Below, one piece after another: positions 1 through 8,152 of a stretch of DNA of 34,561 bases. Source of the stretch: an uncultured Oscillospiraceae bacterium (GTDB lineage Bacteria > Bacillota > Clostridia > Oscillospirales > Oscillospiraceae); the NCBI GenBank assembly GCA_944387205.1, contig CALXDZ010000049.1, positions 1-34,561 of the forward strand, written 5' to 3'. The position numbers and the translations under genes were made by a program. Under the pieces are notes generated by a model that was not told the DNA's origin, searched no databases, and saw nothing but the letters and a program-made list of their open reading frames with translations. The stretch's first letter is position 1. Every line of letters begins with the position of its first letter.

Positions 1-1018
1 CTTTGCGGTGCGTGCCGGAGTCCGGCCCGACGATGACTGCGACCTGGCGGTGCGGCTGTACGCCGCGGCGGCCCAGATCCAGGCGCTGTCCATCCAGACG
101 GACTGGGTGCTCAGCCAGAGCTTTCCCCAGACGGCCCGGGGGGAGTTTTTGGACAGCCACGCCCAGCTGCGGGGCCTGACCCGGACCGCCGCGGTGAAGG
201 CGGTGGGGACGCTGCGCTTTGAGGTGGACAACGCCCCGGCGGCAGATCTGACCGTTCCGGCGGGCACGGTGTGCATGACGGCGGAAAACGTGCGCTACCA
301 GACGCTGGAGGAGGCTATGCTGCCGGTGGGGGAACTGGCGGTGGAGACCGGCGCAGAGGCGGTGGAGGCCGGCGCCGCAGGCAACACCGCCGCCCATACG
401 GTGGTGCTGATGGCGGCCATGCCCGGGGGCATCGTCCGGTGCACCAACCCCACGGCTTTTGTGGGCGGCCGGGAGGCGGAGAGCGACGAGAGCCTCCGGA
501 GCCGGGTGCTGGAGAGCTACCATCGGCTGCCCAACGGAGCCAACGCCGCCTTCTATGAGCAGGTGGCCATGGGCCACGAGGGCGTGGCGGCGGCGGTGGC
601 CGTGGGCCGGGCCAGGGGCATCGGCACTGTGGATGTCTATGTGTCCACCCCGGCGGGACTGCCCTCGGCGGAGCTGCTGGAGGAGATCAGAGTGGACCTG
701 CAGGCCAAACGGGAGATCGCCGTGGACGTACAGGTGCTCTCCCCCGCGGCGGAGGAAGTGGCGGTGACGGCGGAGCTTCTCCCCAAGGAGGGCGTGGCCT
801 TTGAGACGGTGGAGACCGCCGCCCGGGAGGCACTGGAGAACTGGTTCACGGGAGAAAAGCTGGGCCAGCCGGTGCACATGGCGGAGCTCAGCCGCCTGCT
901 CTATGAGGTGGAGGACGTGGAGAACTGCCACCTGCTCCTGCCTGAGGCGGACCTGGCCGGGGACGCCACGGTGCTGCCCCGGCTGGGCACGGTGACACTG
1001 ACGGAGATGGAGGGGTAA
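1..1018 (+). CDS. Phage baseplate J-like protein (5' partial)
   Basis: The reading frame is open to the window edge, so the true start lies upstream; the first GTG (position 8) falls inside the family's N-terminal region. Early residues include a segment with DWVLSQSFPQTARGEFLD and RGLTR, typical of the baseplate J/gp47 family, followed by a beta-rich middle and the conserved GGREAESDESLRSRVLES segment near residue 155. In contractile phage tails this protein forms the wedge of the baseplate. It is followed after one base by a DUF2313 gene, the usual order in Firmicute phage tail modules. Only some N-terminal residues seem to be missing. It could belong to a prophage, a defective PBSX-like element or a tailocin; the window does not show which. 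Confidence 0.88.
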   Translation, partial: FAVRAGVRPDDDCDLAVRLYAAAAQIQALSIQTDWVLSQSFPQTARGEFLDSHAQLRGLTRTAAVKAVGTLRFEVDNAPAADLTVPAGTVCMTAENVRYQTLEEAMLPVGELAVETGAEAVEAGAAGNTAAHTVVLMAAMPGGIVRCTNPTAFVGGREAESDESLRSRVLESYHRLPNGANAAFYEQVAMGHEGVAAAVAVGRARGIGTVDVYVSTPAGLPSAELLEEIRVDLQAKREIAVDVQVLSPAAEEVAVTAELLPKEGVAFETVETAAREALENWFTGEKLGQPVHMAELSRLLYEVEDVENCHLLLPEADLAGDATVLPRLGTVTLTEMEG

Positions 1019-1019
1019 C

Positions 1020-1583
1020 ATGAGCTATGCGGCCTATTTGCGGGACCTGCTGCGCCCCATCGGCATCTACGCGCTGGAAGAGGGCACTCTCAGCGGCGCG
1101 GAAGTCGAAGCCCTGGGCGATGCCTTTGACCAGGTGGAGGCCCAGGCGGAGACGGCCCAGCGGGAGAGCATCCTCGCCACTGCGGAGGACCAGGGCTTGA
1201 GCCGGCGTGAGGCCCTCTTTGCCCGCCGGCCCGCCGCACCCACCACGGAGCTGCGCCGGGCGGCCATTGCCGCCCTCATGCAGATCGGCGCCGACAGCTT
1301 TTCCCCGGAGGCCATCAACAGCGCCATCACCGGCTGCGGCATCCGGGCCCAGGCTCTGGAGATGGGCCAGGGCCACATCCGGATCATTTTTCCCGACGTG
1401 GCCGGTGTGCCGGAGGACTTTGAACAGATCCGGAAGATCATTCTGGACATCATCCCCTGTCACTTGGAGACGGAGTTTTACTTCCGCTACCTCACCTGGG
1501 CGGAGTGCGAGGCGGCGGGCTGGACCTGGGAACAGGTGGAGAGCGCCGGACACACCTGGCACTCCTTTGAGCTGGCGGTGTGA
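1020..1583 (+). CDS. Phage tail protein, DUF2313 (YmfQ-like)
   Basis: This 187-residue protein matches the YmfQ/DUF2313 tail family in length and shape: an N-terminal Leu-rich helix (SYAAYLRDLLRPIGIY), a helical middle, and a C-terminal strand-rich part with DIIPCHLETEFYFRYLTWAE ending in W-rich repeats (GWTWEQVESAGHTWHSFE). The family sits directly after baseplate J in many tailed phages and is thought to connect the baseplate with tail fibres. The ATG starts one base after the stop of the baseplate J gene, so the two are translationally linked. No tail fibre gene follows, which is unusual for an intact phage. Confidence 0.85.
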   Translation: MSYAAYLRDLLRPIGIYALEEGTLSGAEVEALGDAFDQVEAQAETAQRESILATAEDQGLSRREALFARRPAAPTTELRRAAIAALMQIGADSFSPEAINSAITGCGIRAQALEMGQGHIRIIFPDVAGVPEDFEQIRKIILDIIPCHLETEFYFRYLTWAECEAAGWTWEQVESAGHTWHSFELAV

Positions 1584-1585
1584 CT

Positions 1586-1882
1586 ATGGAAGAGCACATG
1601 GGCGTAAAGCTGGCGGAGGTGGAGCAGCGGGCCCGGTCCAATACCCGGCGTATCGAAGCTCTGGAACGGGGACAGGAGACGCTGAGCCGGCTGACCACCT
1701 CGGTAGAGGTGATGGTCCAGGAGCAGCGCCACATCCGGGAGAATGTGTCGGAGCTGAGCGAAAAGCTGGACACCATAGAGCAAAAGCCCCTGCGCCGCTG
1801 CGAGGCGGTGGCGGAGAAGGTGCTTTTGGTGGTGGTCTCCGCGCTCATCACCTGGGTGCTGGCCCGTCTGGGGCTGGGCTGA
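1586..1882 (+). CDS. XhlA-like phage membrane protein (coiled coil plus one TM helix)
   Basis: The protein is about 98 residues long. Residues 5-70 are charged and heptad-like (coiled coil), and the last 20 residues form one hydrophobic helix (VLLVVVSALITWVLARLGLG). This layout is that of the hemolysin XhlA family, found with the holin in PBSX-type lysis cassettes. The start is uncertain: GTG 1580 overlaps the previous stop, ATG 1586 lies 2 bases after it, and ATG 1598 has a GGAAG upstream; none has a strong ribosome binding site. No holin or endolysin follows; the cluster ends at the terminator just downstream. The family call is inferred from architecture, not from a diagnostic motif. Confidence 0.65.
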   Translation: MEEHMGVKLAEVEQRARSNTRRIEALERGQETLSRLTTSVEVMVQEQRHIRENVSELSEKLDTIEQKPLRRCEAVAEKVLLVVVSALITWVLARLGLG

Positions 1883-1890
1883 GAGAAAAC

Positions 1891-1933
1891 AAGGGAGGCG
1901 GACGCCCAAAGGGCGTCCGCCTCCCTTATTTTT
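1891..1933. terminator. Bidirectional intrinsic terminator between phage module and feoB
   Basis: A perfect 17-base-pair stem (1891-1907 with 1911-1927) has a 3-base AAA loop. ATTTTT follows on the plus strand and the stem starts with AA on the other side. It serves the phage tail genes on the plus strand and feoB on the minus strand. Confidence 0.9.
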
Positions 1934-1938
1934 CATAT

Positions 1939-4062
1939 TCAGAACAATCGGGCCAGGTTGGCTGTCAAAGCGCATAGAACCATGCCCGCTGCGGTGGGCA
2001 GCGCCAGGGCCAAAAGGGTCCAGCGCAGGCTCCCGGCTTCCCGGCGGATGGTCAGCAGCGTGGTGGAGCAGGGCCAGTGGAACAGACAAAAGAGCAAAAA
2101 GCACACCACGGTCACCGGGGTCCACCCCTGGGCCTCCAGCACCGGCCACAGCGCGGCGGCGCTGCCCACCTCCGCCAGGGTGCCCGAGGAGGTGTAGAGC
2201 ATCAGCAAAATGGGAAGGACGATCTCGTTGGCGGGAAAGCCCAGGGCAAAGGCCAGGAGGATGGAACCGTCCAGGCCCAGAAAATGCCCCAGAGGGTCCA
2301 GCCAGCCGGAGAGCCAGGCAAGCACCGGGATGCCGCCCGGCGCCCAGTGGGCCAGCAGCCACAGCACCGCCCCGGCTGGGGCGGCCACCGCCGCCGCCCG
2401 GCCCAGGACGAAGAGAGTCCGGTCCAGGACGGAGCGCACCAGCACCTTGCCCACCTGGGGAAGGCGGTAGGGCGGCAGCTCCAGGGTAAAGGAGGAGGAC
2501 ACGCCCCGCAGCACCGTCCGGGACAGCAGCCAGGACACCGCCATGGTCATCCCCACTCCCAGCAGCACCAGAGCCGTCAGACCCAGGGCTGGCAGCAGTG
2601 CCCCGGAGAGCTCCGCCGCGGGCAGGAGCAGCACCAGCAGCGTCACCAGGGTGGGGAAGCGGCCGTTGCAGGGGACGAAGCTGTTGGTCAGCAGGGCCAT
2701 GAGCCGCTCCCGTGGGCTGTCGATGATGCGGCAGCCCACCACCCCCGCAGCGTTGCAGCCAAAGCCCATGGCCATAGTCAAAGCCTGCTTGCCACAGGCC
2801 TGGCAGCGCTGAAAGGCGTGGTCCAGATTGAAGGCCACCCGGGGCAGATACCCCAGGTCCTCCAGCAGGGTGAAGAGGGGAAAGAAAATGGCCATGGGCG
2901 GCAGCATCACCGACACCACCCAGGACAGCACCAGAAATACGCCGTCCATCAAAAGGCTCTGCACCGCCTCCGGCGCGCCCAAGTGCACCAGCCCCTGGTT
3001 CAGGAGCTCTCCCAGCCGGGCAAAGGCGGCGCTGAGGAGTTGGGAAGGGACATTGGCCCCGGAGATGGTCAGCCAGAACACCCCGGCGAGCAACAGCAGC
3101 ATCAGCGGGATACCGGCCCACCGGGAGGTCAGGATGCGGTCCAGACGGCGCTCCCGTCGGACGGCGGCGGTTTCCTCCACGGTGACGCACTGGGCGGCGA
3201 TCTCCTCCGCCCGCCGCACCAGAGCGGCGGCCACGGCGTCGGGCGGGGAGGCAATGCCCTGGCGGGCCAGGTGGTCCCTTGCCTGTTCCAGGGCAGCAGC
3301 CACTGGCGGCGACGCGGCCAGGGAAAATCCCAGGGCCCGGTCCAGGGAGGAGAGCAACGAGGCGTCGGTGTCCAGCAGCCGCAGCGCCGCCCAGCGGGCG
3401 GGCACCAGAGGACCGCAGGCCTCCGCCACCACCGGCTCCAGCAGAGCCAGCGCCTCCTCCACCGCCGCCGGATAGGTCACCGGAGCGCTTCCGCCTCTGG
3501 GCTCCCGGGCCTGACGGTCCACGGTGCGCAGCAGTTCCTCCAGCCCCTGACCCTGCCGGGCGGCGGCGGGGACCACCGGCACGCCCAAAAGCCGGGAGAG
3601 GCGGCTTAGGTCCACGGTCACGCCCCGGCGCCGCGCCTCGTCCATCAGGTTGACACACACCACCGTCCGCCCTGTGATCTCCAGGGTCTGAAGCACCAGG
3701 TTCAGATTGCGCTCCAGACAGGCGGAGTCACAGACCACGATGGCCGCGTCCGCGTCGGAAAAGCAGAGGAAGTCCCGGGCCACCTCCTCCTCGGCAGAGT
3801 GGGCCAGCAGGGAATAGCACCCCGGCAGGTCCGTCAAAAGGTAAGTACGGCCGTCCCGGGTGCACAGCCCCTGGGCGGTGGCCACGGTCTTTCCCGGCCA
3901 GTTGCCCGTGTGCTGGTGCAGCCCGGTGAGGGCGTTGAACACCGTGGATTTACCCACATTGGGATTGCCTGCCAGCGCCACCGACAGGTCCCCTGCCCGG
4001 AGCTTTGCAGCCACGGCGCTGTTTGCCGCACCGTGGCCGGTGGAGGTGAGGGTCAGGCCCAT
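1939..4062 (-). CDS. feoB: Ferrous iron transport protein B
   Basis: This is the GTP-dependent Fe(II) permease of the inner membrane, 707 residues. Its N-terminal G domain shows G1 GNPNVGKST (32-40), G3 DLPG (78-81) and G4 NLMD (138-141), with the NWPGKT switch segment (54-59). The C-terminal half carries many membrane helices, the Cys-containing segment QACGKQALTMAMGFGCNA and the C-terminal CSTTLLTIRREAG typical of FeoB gate regions. A short N-terminal extension of about 25 residues precedes the G domain. The ATG overlaps the end of feoA by 10 bases and has a GAGGTGA ribosome binding site inside feoA. No feoC follows. The gene ends at the shared terminator. Confidence 0.97.
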   Translation of the reverse strand: MGLTLTSTGHGAANSAVAAKLRAGDLSVALAGNPNVGKSTVFNALTGLHQHTGNWPGKTVATAQGLCTRDGRTYLLTDLPGCYSLLAHSAEEEVARDFLCFSDADAAIVVCDSACLERNLNLVLQTLEITGRTVVCVNLMDEARRRGVTVDLSRLSRLLGVPVVPAAARQGQGLEELLRTVDRQAREPRGGSAPVTYPAAVEEALALLEPVVAEACGPLVPARWAALRLLDTDASLLSSLDRALGFSLAASPPVAAALEQARDHLARQGIASPPDAVAAALVRRAEEIAAQCVTVEETAAVRRERRLDRILTSRWAGIPLMLLLLAGVFWLTISGANVPSQLLSAAFARLGELLNQGLVHLGAPEAVQSLLMDGVFLVLSWVVSVMLPPMAIFFPLFTLLEDLGYLPRVAFNLDHAFQRCQACGKQALTMAMGFGCNAAGVVGCRIIDSPRERLMALLTNSFVPCNGRFPTLVTLLVLLLPAAELSGALLPALGLTALVLLGVGMTMAVSWLLSRTVLRGVSSSFTLELPPYRLPQVGKVLVRSVLDRTLFVLGRAAAVAAPAGAVLWLLAHWAPGGIPVLAWLSGWLDPLGHFLGLDGSILLAFALGFPANEIVLPILLMLYTSSGTLAEVGSAAALWPVLEAQGWTPVTVVCFLLFCLFHWPCSTTLLTIRREAGSLRWTLLALALPTAAGMVLCALTANLARLF

Positions 4063-4340
4063 GTGCCGTCACCTCGCTTTTCCCCGGATGGGGGATCTTC
4101 GGCGTTCTCGGGACTGATTTGGATCTGACGGGCGTCCCGGGCCCGCAGGGCGATGAGCGCGCCCCGTATCTTGTAAGCCGCAGGGTCTCCGGCGGGACTT
4201 TGGAGCACACACTGCACCGTGGTGCCCTCCACCAGACCCAGATCCTGAAGCCTGCGGCGCATGGTCCCATGGGAGAAAAGGGCCGTCACCCGGCCCCGCT
4301 GTCCCTCGGACAGCTGATCCAATCCCACATACAATGGCAT
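4053..4340 (-). CDS. feoA: Ferrous iron transport protein A
   Basis: FeoA is a small SH3-like partner that modulates FeoB at the membrane. The 95-residue product has the family pattern LSEGQRGRVTAL, then RRRLQDLGLVEGTTVQCVL, then YKIRGALIALRARDARQI. ATG 4340 is chosen because AGGAGG lies just upstream (4343-4348), although the spacing is only 2 bases. An in-frame GTG at 4370 would add ten residues but has no ribosome binding site. The stop overlaps the feoB start, as expected for a feoAB operon. The C-terminal tail after residue 80 (PENAEDPPSGEKR) is charged and beyond the domain. No clear Fur or DtxR box is seen upstream. Confidence 0.93.
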   Translation of the reverse strand: MPLYVGLDQLSEGQRGRVTALFSHGTMRRRLQDLGLVEGTTVQCVLQSPAGDPAAYKIRGALIALRARDARQIQISPENAEDPPSGEKRGDGTWA

Positions 4341-4417
4341 CGCCTCCTGATCGCATTTGGGGTCTGCCACAGGATATGCGCCGATCCGGCGGATGGTCCC
4401 GGCGGGGCGGGAAGCAA

Positions 4418-4452
4418 ACAGCAGGCGGTCCCCATTGGGGACCGCCTGCTGT
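4418..4452 (-). terminator. Intrinsic terminator after proA
   Basis: A 16-base-pair perfect stem (4418-4433 with 4437-4452) has a 3-base loop and is followed on the minus strand by TTTGCTTCC, an imperfect T tract. It lies 18 bases past the proA stop and ahead of feoA, so it separates proBA from feoAB. The poor T tract leaves room for partial readthrough into feoAB, for which no clear separate promoter is seen. Confidence 0.75.
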
Positions 4453-4470
4453 GTATGGTATGGGAGAAGA

Positions 4471-5715
4471 TTATCGCACCTGTCCGTTGCCCTGGACCAC
4501 GTATTTGTAGCTGGTCAGCTCCCGCAGGCCCATGGGGCCCCGAGCGTGCATCTTCTGCGTCGAAATGCCGATCTCTGCCCCGCAGCCGAACTCGCCGCCG
4601 TCGGTGAAGCGGGTGGAGGCGTTGACGTACACCGCTGCCGCGTCCACCTCCCGCAAAAACCGCTCCGCCGCCGCCTCGTCGGCGGTGACGATGGCCTCGC
4701 TGTGGTGGGTGGTGTAGCGGGCGATGTGAGAAAGAGCCTGGTCCAGGCTGCCCACCACCCGGGCCGCCAGGATGTAGTCGTTGAACTCCTGGGCGTAGTC
4801 CTCCTCGGTGGCGGCGGTGATGCCGGGCAGAATGGCCCGTGTCCGCTCACAGCCCCGCCACTCCACATGGCAGGCCTCCAGACGGGTATAGGCGGCGGGC
4901 AAAAACCGCTCCGCCACGGCCTCATGGACCAGCACCGTCTCCAGGGCGTTGCACACCGAGGGACGGGAGCACTTGCCGTTGAAGAGGATCTCCACCGCCA
5001 TGTCCACATCGGCGCTCTCGTCCACATACAAATGGCAGTTGCCGGTGCCGGTCTCGATGGTGGGGATAGTGGCGGTCTCCAGCACCCGGCGGATGAGCCC
5101 GGCGCCGCCCCGGGGGATGAGCACATCGATGAAACCCCGCAGGCGCATCATGGCATCGGCGGTGGCGTGAGAGGTGTCGTCCAGGAAGGTGACGCAGTCG
5201 CTGTCCAGGCCTGCCTGGGTCAGGGCATCCTTCATGATGCCCGCCAGCACCAGATTGGTGCCGAAGGCCTCCTTTCCGCCCCGGAGGAAAGCGGCATTGC
5301 CGGACTTGAGGCACAGCACCGCCGCGTCCACAGTGACGTTGGGCCGGGCCTCATAGATGATGCCCACCACGCCCAGCGGCACCCGGACCTTCCGAATGTG
5401 CAGGCCGTTGGGCCGCGCCACCGTGTCCATGATCTCCCCCACGGGATCCGGCAGGGCCATAACCTCCCGGACGCCCTTGGCCATGCCGGCGATGCGCTCA
5501 GGCGTCAGGCGCAGCCGGTCCAGCATGGCCGGCCGCATCCCGCTTTGCTCCGCCTGGGCCATATCCCGGTCATTGGCCTCTAGAATCTCACCCTGGCGGG
5601 CCTCCAGGGCCATGGCGATGGCCTCCAGCCCCCGGTTCTTGGTGGCCGTGTCGTACAGTGCCAGCTTGCCCGCAGCCTCTTTGGCTTGGTGAGCCAGTTC
5701 GTGAAGATGATCCAT
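4471..5715 (-). CDS. proA: Gamma-glutamyl phosphate reductase
   Basis: ProA reduces gamma-glutamyl phosphate to glutamate-5-semialdehyde with NADPH, the second step of proline synthesis. The 414-residue length is normal. Family marks are the Rossmann-like segment with PLGVVGIIYEARPNVTVDAA (113-132), KSGNAAFLRGGKEA (137-150), and the catalytic cysteine in RPSVCNALET (Cys255). The ATG has AAAGGAGA 8 bases upstream. It follows proB by 18 bases, so the two form one unit from the proB promoter. Confidence 0.97.
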   Translation of the reverse strand: MDHLHELAHQAKEAAGKLALYDTATKNRGLEAIAMALEARQGEILEANDRDMAQAEQSGMRPAMLDRLRLTPERIAGMAKGVREVMALPDPVGEIMDTVARPNGLHIRKVRVPLGVVGIIYEARPNVTVDAAVLCLKSGNAAFLRGGKEAFGTNLVLAGIMKDALTQAGLDSDCVTFLDDTSHATADAMMRLRGFIDVLIPRGGAGLIRRVLETATIPTIETGTGNCHLYVDESADVDMAVEILFNGKCSRPSVCNALETVLVHEAVAERFLPAAYTRLEACHVEWRGCERTRAILPGITAATEEDYAQEFNDYILAARVVGSLDQALSHIARYTTHHSEAIVTADEAAAERFLREVDAAAVYVNASTRFTDGGEFGCGAEIGISTQKMHARGPMGLRELTSYKYVVQGNGQVR

Positions 5716-5733
5716 ATCAGGCGCTCTCCTTTC

Positions 5734-6531
5734 TCAGCAGTTTTTCTGGGCGGGCAGGAACAGGGTCCCCGGCCCTTTGCCCTCCAGCAGGTCGTATAGA
5801 AGCTCCGGCTCCGCGCCGTTGAGGATGGCCATGGCGATGCCGTGGCCCGTGGCGGTGCGGGCGGCCTGGATCTTGGTGGTCATGCCGCCGGTGCCCAGGT
5901 CTGAGGCAGAGCCGCCGGCCAGGGCCTCGATGCGGTCGTCGATGACCTCCACCACCGGGATCAGCCTGGCCTCCGGATTCTTTCTGGGATCGGAGTCAAA
6001 GAGCCCGTCGATGTCCGAGAGGATCACCAGCAGGTCCGCCTCCGTCAGCACTGCCACCTGGGCGGAAAGATTGTCGTTGTCGCCGAACTCCAGTTCCTCG
6101 GTGGCCACGGTGTCGTTTTCGTTGACGATGGGGACGGCGCCCAGCTCCAGAAGGCGGTTGAAGGTGTTTTTCATGTTCTGCCGCCGCTGGGGCACCTCAA
6201 AGCCGTCCCGGGTCAGCAGCACCTGGGCCACGGTGTGGTTGCGCTCCTGGAACTGCTCGTCATAGAGGTACATCAGCTCGCACTGGCCCACCGCGGCGGC
6301 GGCCTGCTTGCCGGGGGTGTCCTTGGGGCGGCGGTGGAGGCCCAGCTTGGCCACGCCGACGCCCACAGCGCCGGAGGAGACCAAAATCAGCTCCCGGCCG
6401 GAGTTGCACAGATCGCACAGCACCTTGCACAGGTGCTCGAAGCGGCGGATATTGATGCGGCCCGTCTCGTGGGTCAGGGTGCTGGTGCCGATTTTGATGA
6501 CCACCCGCCGGGCCTCCCGGATATCTTTCAT
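5734..6531 (-). CDS. proB: Glutamate 5-kinase (short form without PUA domain)
   Basis: ProB phosphorylates glutamate to gamma-glutamyl phosphate, the first and usually feedback-controlled step of proline synthesis. The 265 residues cover only the amino acid kinase fold: VIKIGTS (11-17), SSGAVGVG near 52, a conserved VNENDTV, FGDNDNLSAQVA, and GGMTTKIQAA near the end. The E. coli enzyme is about 367 residues and carries a C-terminal PUA domain; that domain is absent here and the stop is followed directly by proA, so this is a natural short form and not a break. The start ATG has AAAGGA 10 bases upstream. Confidence 0.95.
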   Translation of the reverse strand: MKDIREARRVVIKIGTSTLTHETGRINIRRFEHLCKVLCDLCNSGRELILVSSGAVGVGVAKLGLHRRPKDTPGKQAAAAVGQCELMYLYDEQFQERNHTVAQVLLTRDGFEVPQRRQNMKNTFNRLLELGAVPIVNENDTVATEELEFGDNDNLSAQVAVLTEADLLVILSDIDGLFDSDPRKNPEARLIPVVEVIDDRIEALAGGSASDLGTGGMTTKIQAARTATGHGIAMAILNGAEPELLYDLLEGKGPGTLFLPAQKNC

Positions 6532-6584
6532 GGAGGATCGTTCCTTTCTGGGGCAGGCTGGAGCCCGCGCTTTCTTAATCCATC

Positions 6585-6613
6585 AGTATAGCAACTTCTC
6601 CCGTACCCGTCAA
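6585..6613 (-). promoter_or_regulatory. Sigma-A-type promoter of proBA
   Basis: On the minus strand TTGACG (6608-6613) and TATACT (6585-6590) are separated by exactly 17 bases, about 55 bases upstream of proB. No T-box or leader peptide is visible between the promoter and proB. Confidence 0.8.
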
Positions 6614-6666
6614 TGGGGCGGACGGGAGGGAAATTTTCTTCACACAACAAAAGCGGCTGTCAGAAA

Positions 6667-6703
6667 AGGGAGAGGGACACACATTTCGTGTAGCCCTCTC
6701 CCT
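6667..6703 (-). terminator. Intrinsic terminator of the 6719-7189 gene
   Basis: A 10-base-pair stem (6667-6676 with 6694-6703) continues into an inner ACAC/GTGT helix. On the minus strand it is followed by TTTTCTG. It lies 16 bases past the stop of the unknown gene. Confidence 0.7.
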
Positions 6704-6718
6704 CTTTGTATGGCAGCA

Positions 6719-7189
6719 TCAAAATAGACTATCCAAAAATGTAAGCAGCTTGGAAGAATCGCCGATGATGGACCAGCCTCCTTGCTGGGTATATAGCTTG
6801 CCTCGGTCGTCGATTTTGCACTCATAGAAGACCGGTTCCTCAGACTTTGCCTGGGTCCCCTCAAAGGAGAGCGTATATACATAGTGATCGTATGGGCCGA
6901 TCTGGTCAGGGGAGGAGCCCCGGCGCACCATCTGCGTTTCTTCCAGTTTTTCCAGCAGATCCTCCTGCTGGGCTTTTGTCAGCGGGAAGTCTTCCGCCTT
7001 ATCAGATGACATCCGTGTGACACGGCAGGAGGAAATCGAAAAGCCCTCAGGAAGCAGTACGGCGGCCTTTTGGGGAAACTGCTTTACAACGACGATCAAA
7101 ACTAGTGCGCCCAAAACAAGGGCGATGATTGCTGTTTTGGCTGCTCTTTTGCGTTTTGCCGTTTGCTGGGACAGGTCATCTCCTTTCAT
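6719..7189 (-). CDS. Unknown membrane-anchored protein
   Basis: I do not recognise this 156-residue protein. A basic N-terminus (KRKRAAK, about 12-18) is followed by one hydrophobic helix (TAIIALVLGALVLIVVV, about 19-35), then a soluble part with mixed alpha/beta character and a YxYTLSFEG strand, so the bulk should lie outside the cell membrane. It is monocistronic with its own promoter (7276-7304) and terminator. The ATG at 7189 has only a weak upstream ribosome binding site (GAGAAAA); a better AAAGGAG lies just inside the gene but leads to no good in-frame ATG. Its base composition is more AT-rich than its neighbours, which may indicate transfer or a fast-evolving gene. Confidence 0.7.
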   Translation of the reverse strand: MKGDDLSQQTAKRKRAAKTAIIALVLGALVLIVVVKQFPQKAAVLLPEGFSISSCRVTRMSSDKAEDFPLTKAQQEDLLEKLEETQMVRRGSSPDQIGPYDHYVYTLSFEGTQAKSEEPVFYECKIDDRGKLYTQQGGWSIIGDSSKLLTFLDSLF

Positions 7190-7275
7190 GCGTTTTCTCT
7201 ATGGAAGAAAGCAAAGAGGGATGTGGCGGTGGATCCGGCGCGCAAATATACAGCTTTTGTTACTTTGAGTTTTGA

Positions 7276-7304
7276 GTTATAGTCCGTTTTGAGTGTTATT
7301 GCAA
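7276..7304 (-). promoter_or_regulatory. Promoter of the unknown membrane protein gene
   Basis: On the minus strand TTGCAA (7299-7304) and TATAAC (7276-7281) are spaced by 17 bases, about 85 bases upstream of the start at 7189. Confidence 0.6.
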
Positions 7305-7370
7305 CGCGGAAATATAGAAAACAGGATGGGGCGGAAGGAACAGCAGCGCGGAAATTTCTCCTGCGGAGAT

Positions 7371-7400
7371 TTGACAGGGGACCGGAGGGAATGGTACCAT
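7371..7400 (+). promoter_or_regulatory. Promoter of the HAD-peptidase-nitroreductase unit
   Basis: TTGACA (7371-7376), an 18-base spacer ending in TGG, and TACCAT (7395-7400) make an extended -10 promoter 38 bases upstream of the HAD start. A second, weaker candidate (TTGAGT 7289, TATAGA 7313, spacer 18) lies further upstream. Confidence 0.6.
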
Positions 7401-7438
7401 AAACCCACGATTTCAATTTTGACACAGGAGCGTGTTTT

Positions 7439-8152
7439 ATGATTCTGCAAGACCGTGATACGGTGCTGTTCGACCTGGACGGCACCCTGCTGCCCTTCCG
7501 GCAGGAGGACTTTGTCCACGACTATTTCGGCCGCCTGGTGCGCAAGGCCATGCCCCTGGGCTTTGACAAGGACACCCTGGTCAAGGCCGTGTGGGCCGGC
7601 ACCGGCGCCATGGTAGAAAACGACGGCAGCAAGAGCAACTGCCAGGCCTTCTGGGAGGTGTTCACTCACCTCACCGGCCGGGACCGAGAGGAGCTGGAGC
7701 CGGTGTTTCTGGAGTTTTATCAAAAGGAGTTTGACCAGGTGCGGGAGGTGCTGCAGGGACCTGTGGACCGCAGCGGCCTGATCAGAGAGCTGCGCCGCCG
7801 GGGCTGTGGGCTGATTCTGGCCACCAACCCCCTCTTTCCGCCGGAGGCGGTGGAGACCCGCCTGCGGTGGGCAGGACTCACCAGCGCCGACTTTGACCAC
7901 ATCACCACCTATGACAACAGCTGTCACTGCAAGCCCAACCCAGACTACTTCCGGGACATCCTGGCGGACACCAGACGCCGGGCGGAGCAGTGCGTCATGG
8001 TGGGCAACAACGCCCGGGAGGACATGGTGGCCGGAAACTTAGGCATGGCGGTCTATCTGGTCACCGATCACCCGGAGGACTGCACCGACGCCGATCTGGC
8101 CCGCTATCCCCACGGCAGCTTTGCAGAGATGGAAGCATGTCTCCTGGGATAA
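7439..8152 (+). CDS. HAD family hydrolase
   Basis: This 237-residue cytoplasmic protein has the full set of HAD phosphatase motifs: motif I DLDGT with the nucleophile Asp12 and acid Asp14, motif II Thr in LATNP, motif III Lys in CHCKPNPDYF, and motif IV GNNAREDM. An alpha-helical cap lies between motifs I and II (about 20-110), giving a type-I cap as in phosphoglycolate phosphatase-like enzymes. The substrate cannot be told from the sequence. CAGGAG lies 8 bases before the ATG. The last 16 bases overlap the next gene, so the two are translationally linked. Confidence 0.92.
   Translation: MILQDRDTVLFDLDGTLLPFRQEDFVHDYFGRLVRKAMPLGFDKDTLVKAVWAGTGAMVENDGSKSNCQAFWEVFTHLTGRDREELEPVFLEFYQKEFDQVREVLQGPVDRSGLIRELRRRGCGLILATNPLFPPEAVETRLRWAGLTSADFDHITTYDNSCHCKPNPDYFRDILADTRRRAEQCVMVGNNAREDMVAGNLGMAVYLVTDHPEDCTDADLARYPHGSFAEMEACLLG

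Noticed and set aside
2077..3609. 510-residue open frame on the plus strand
   Set aside because: It is antisense to feoB and rich in Gln, Gly and His with no domain pattern, while feoB has all family motifs.
1487..3658. 723-residue open frame on the minus strand
   Set aside because: It runs antisense through the XhlA-like gene and out of frame through feoB, crosses the strong terminator at 1891-1933, and has low-complexity Gly/Ala/Arg-rich composition typical of GC-rich shadow frames.
4341..4417. Separate promoter or Fur box for feoAB
   Set aside because: No hexamer pair with 16-18 base spacing and no recognisable iron-regulator palindrome was found in this stretch.
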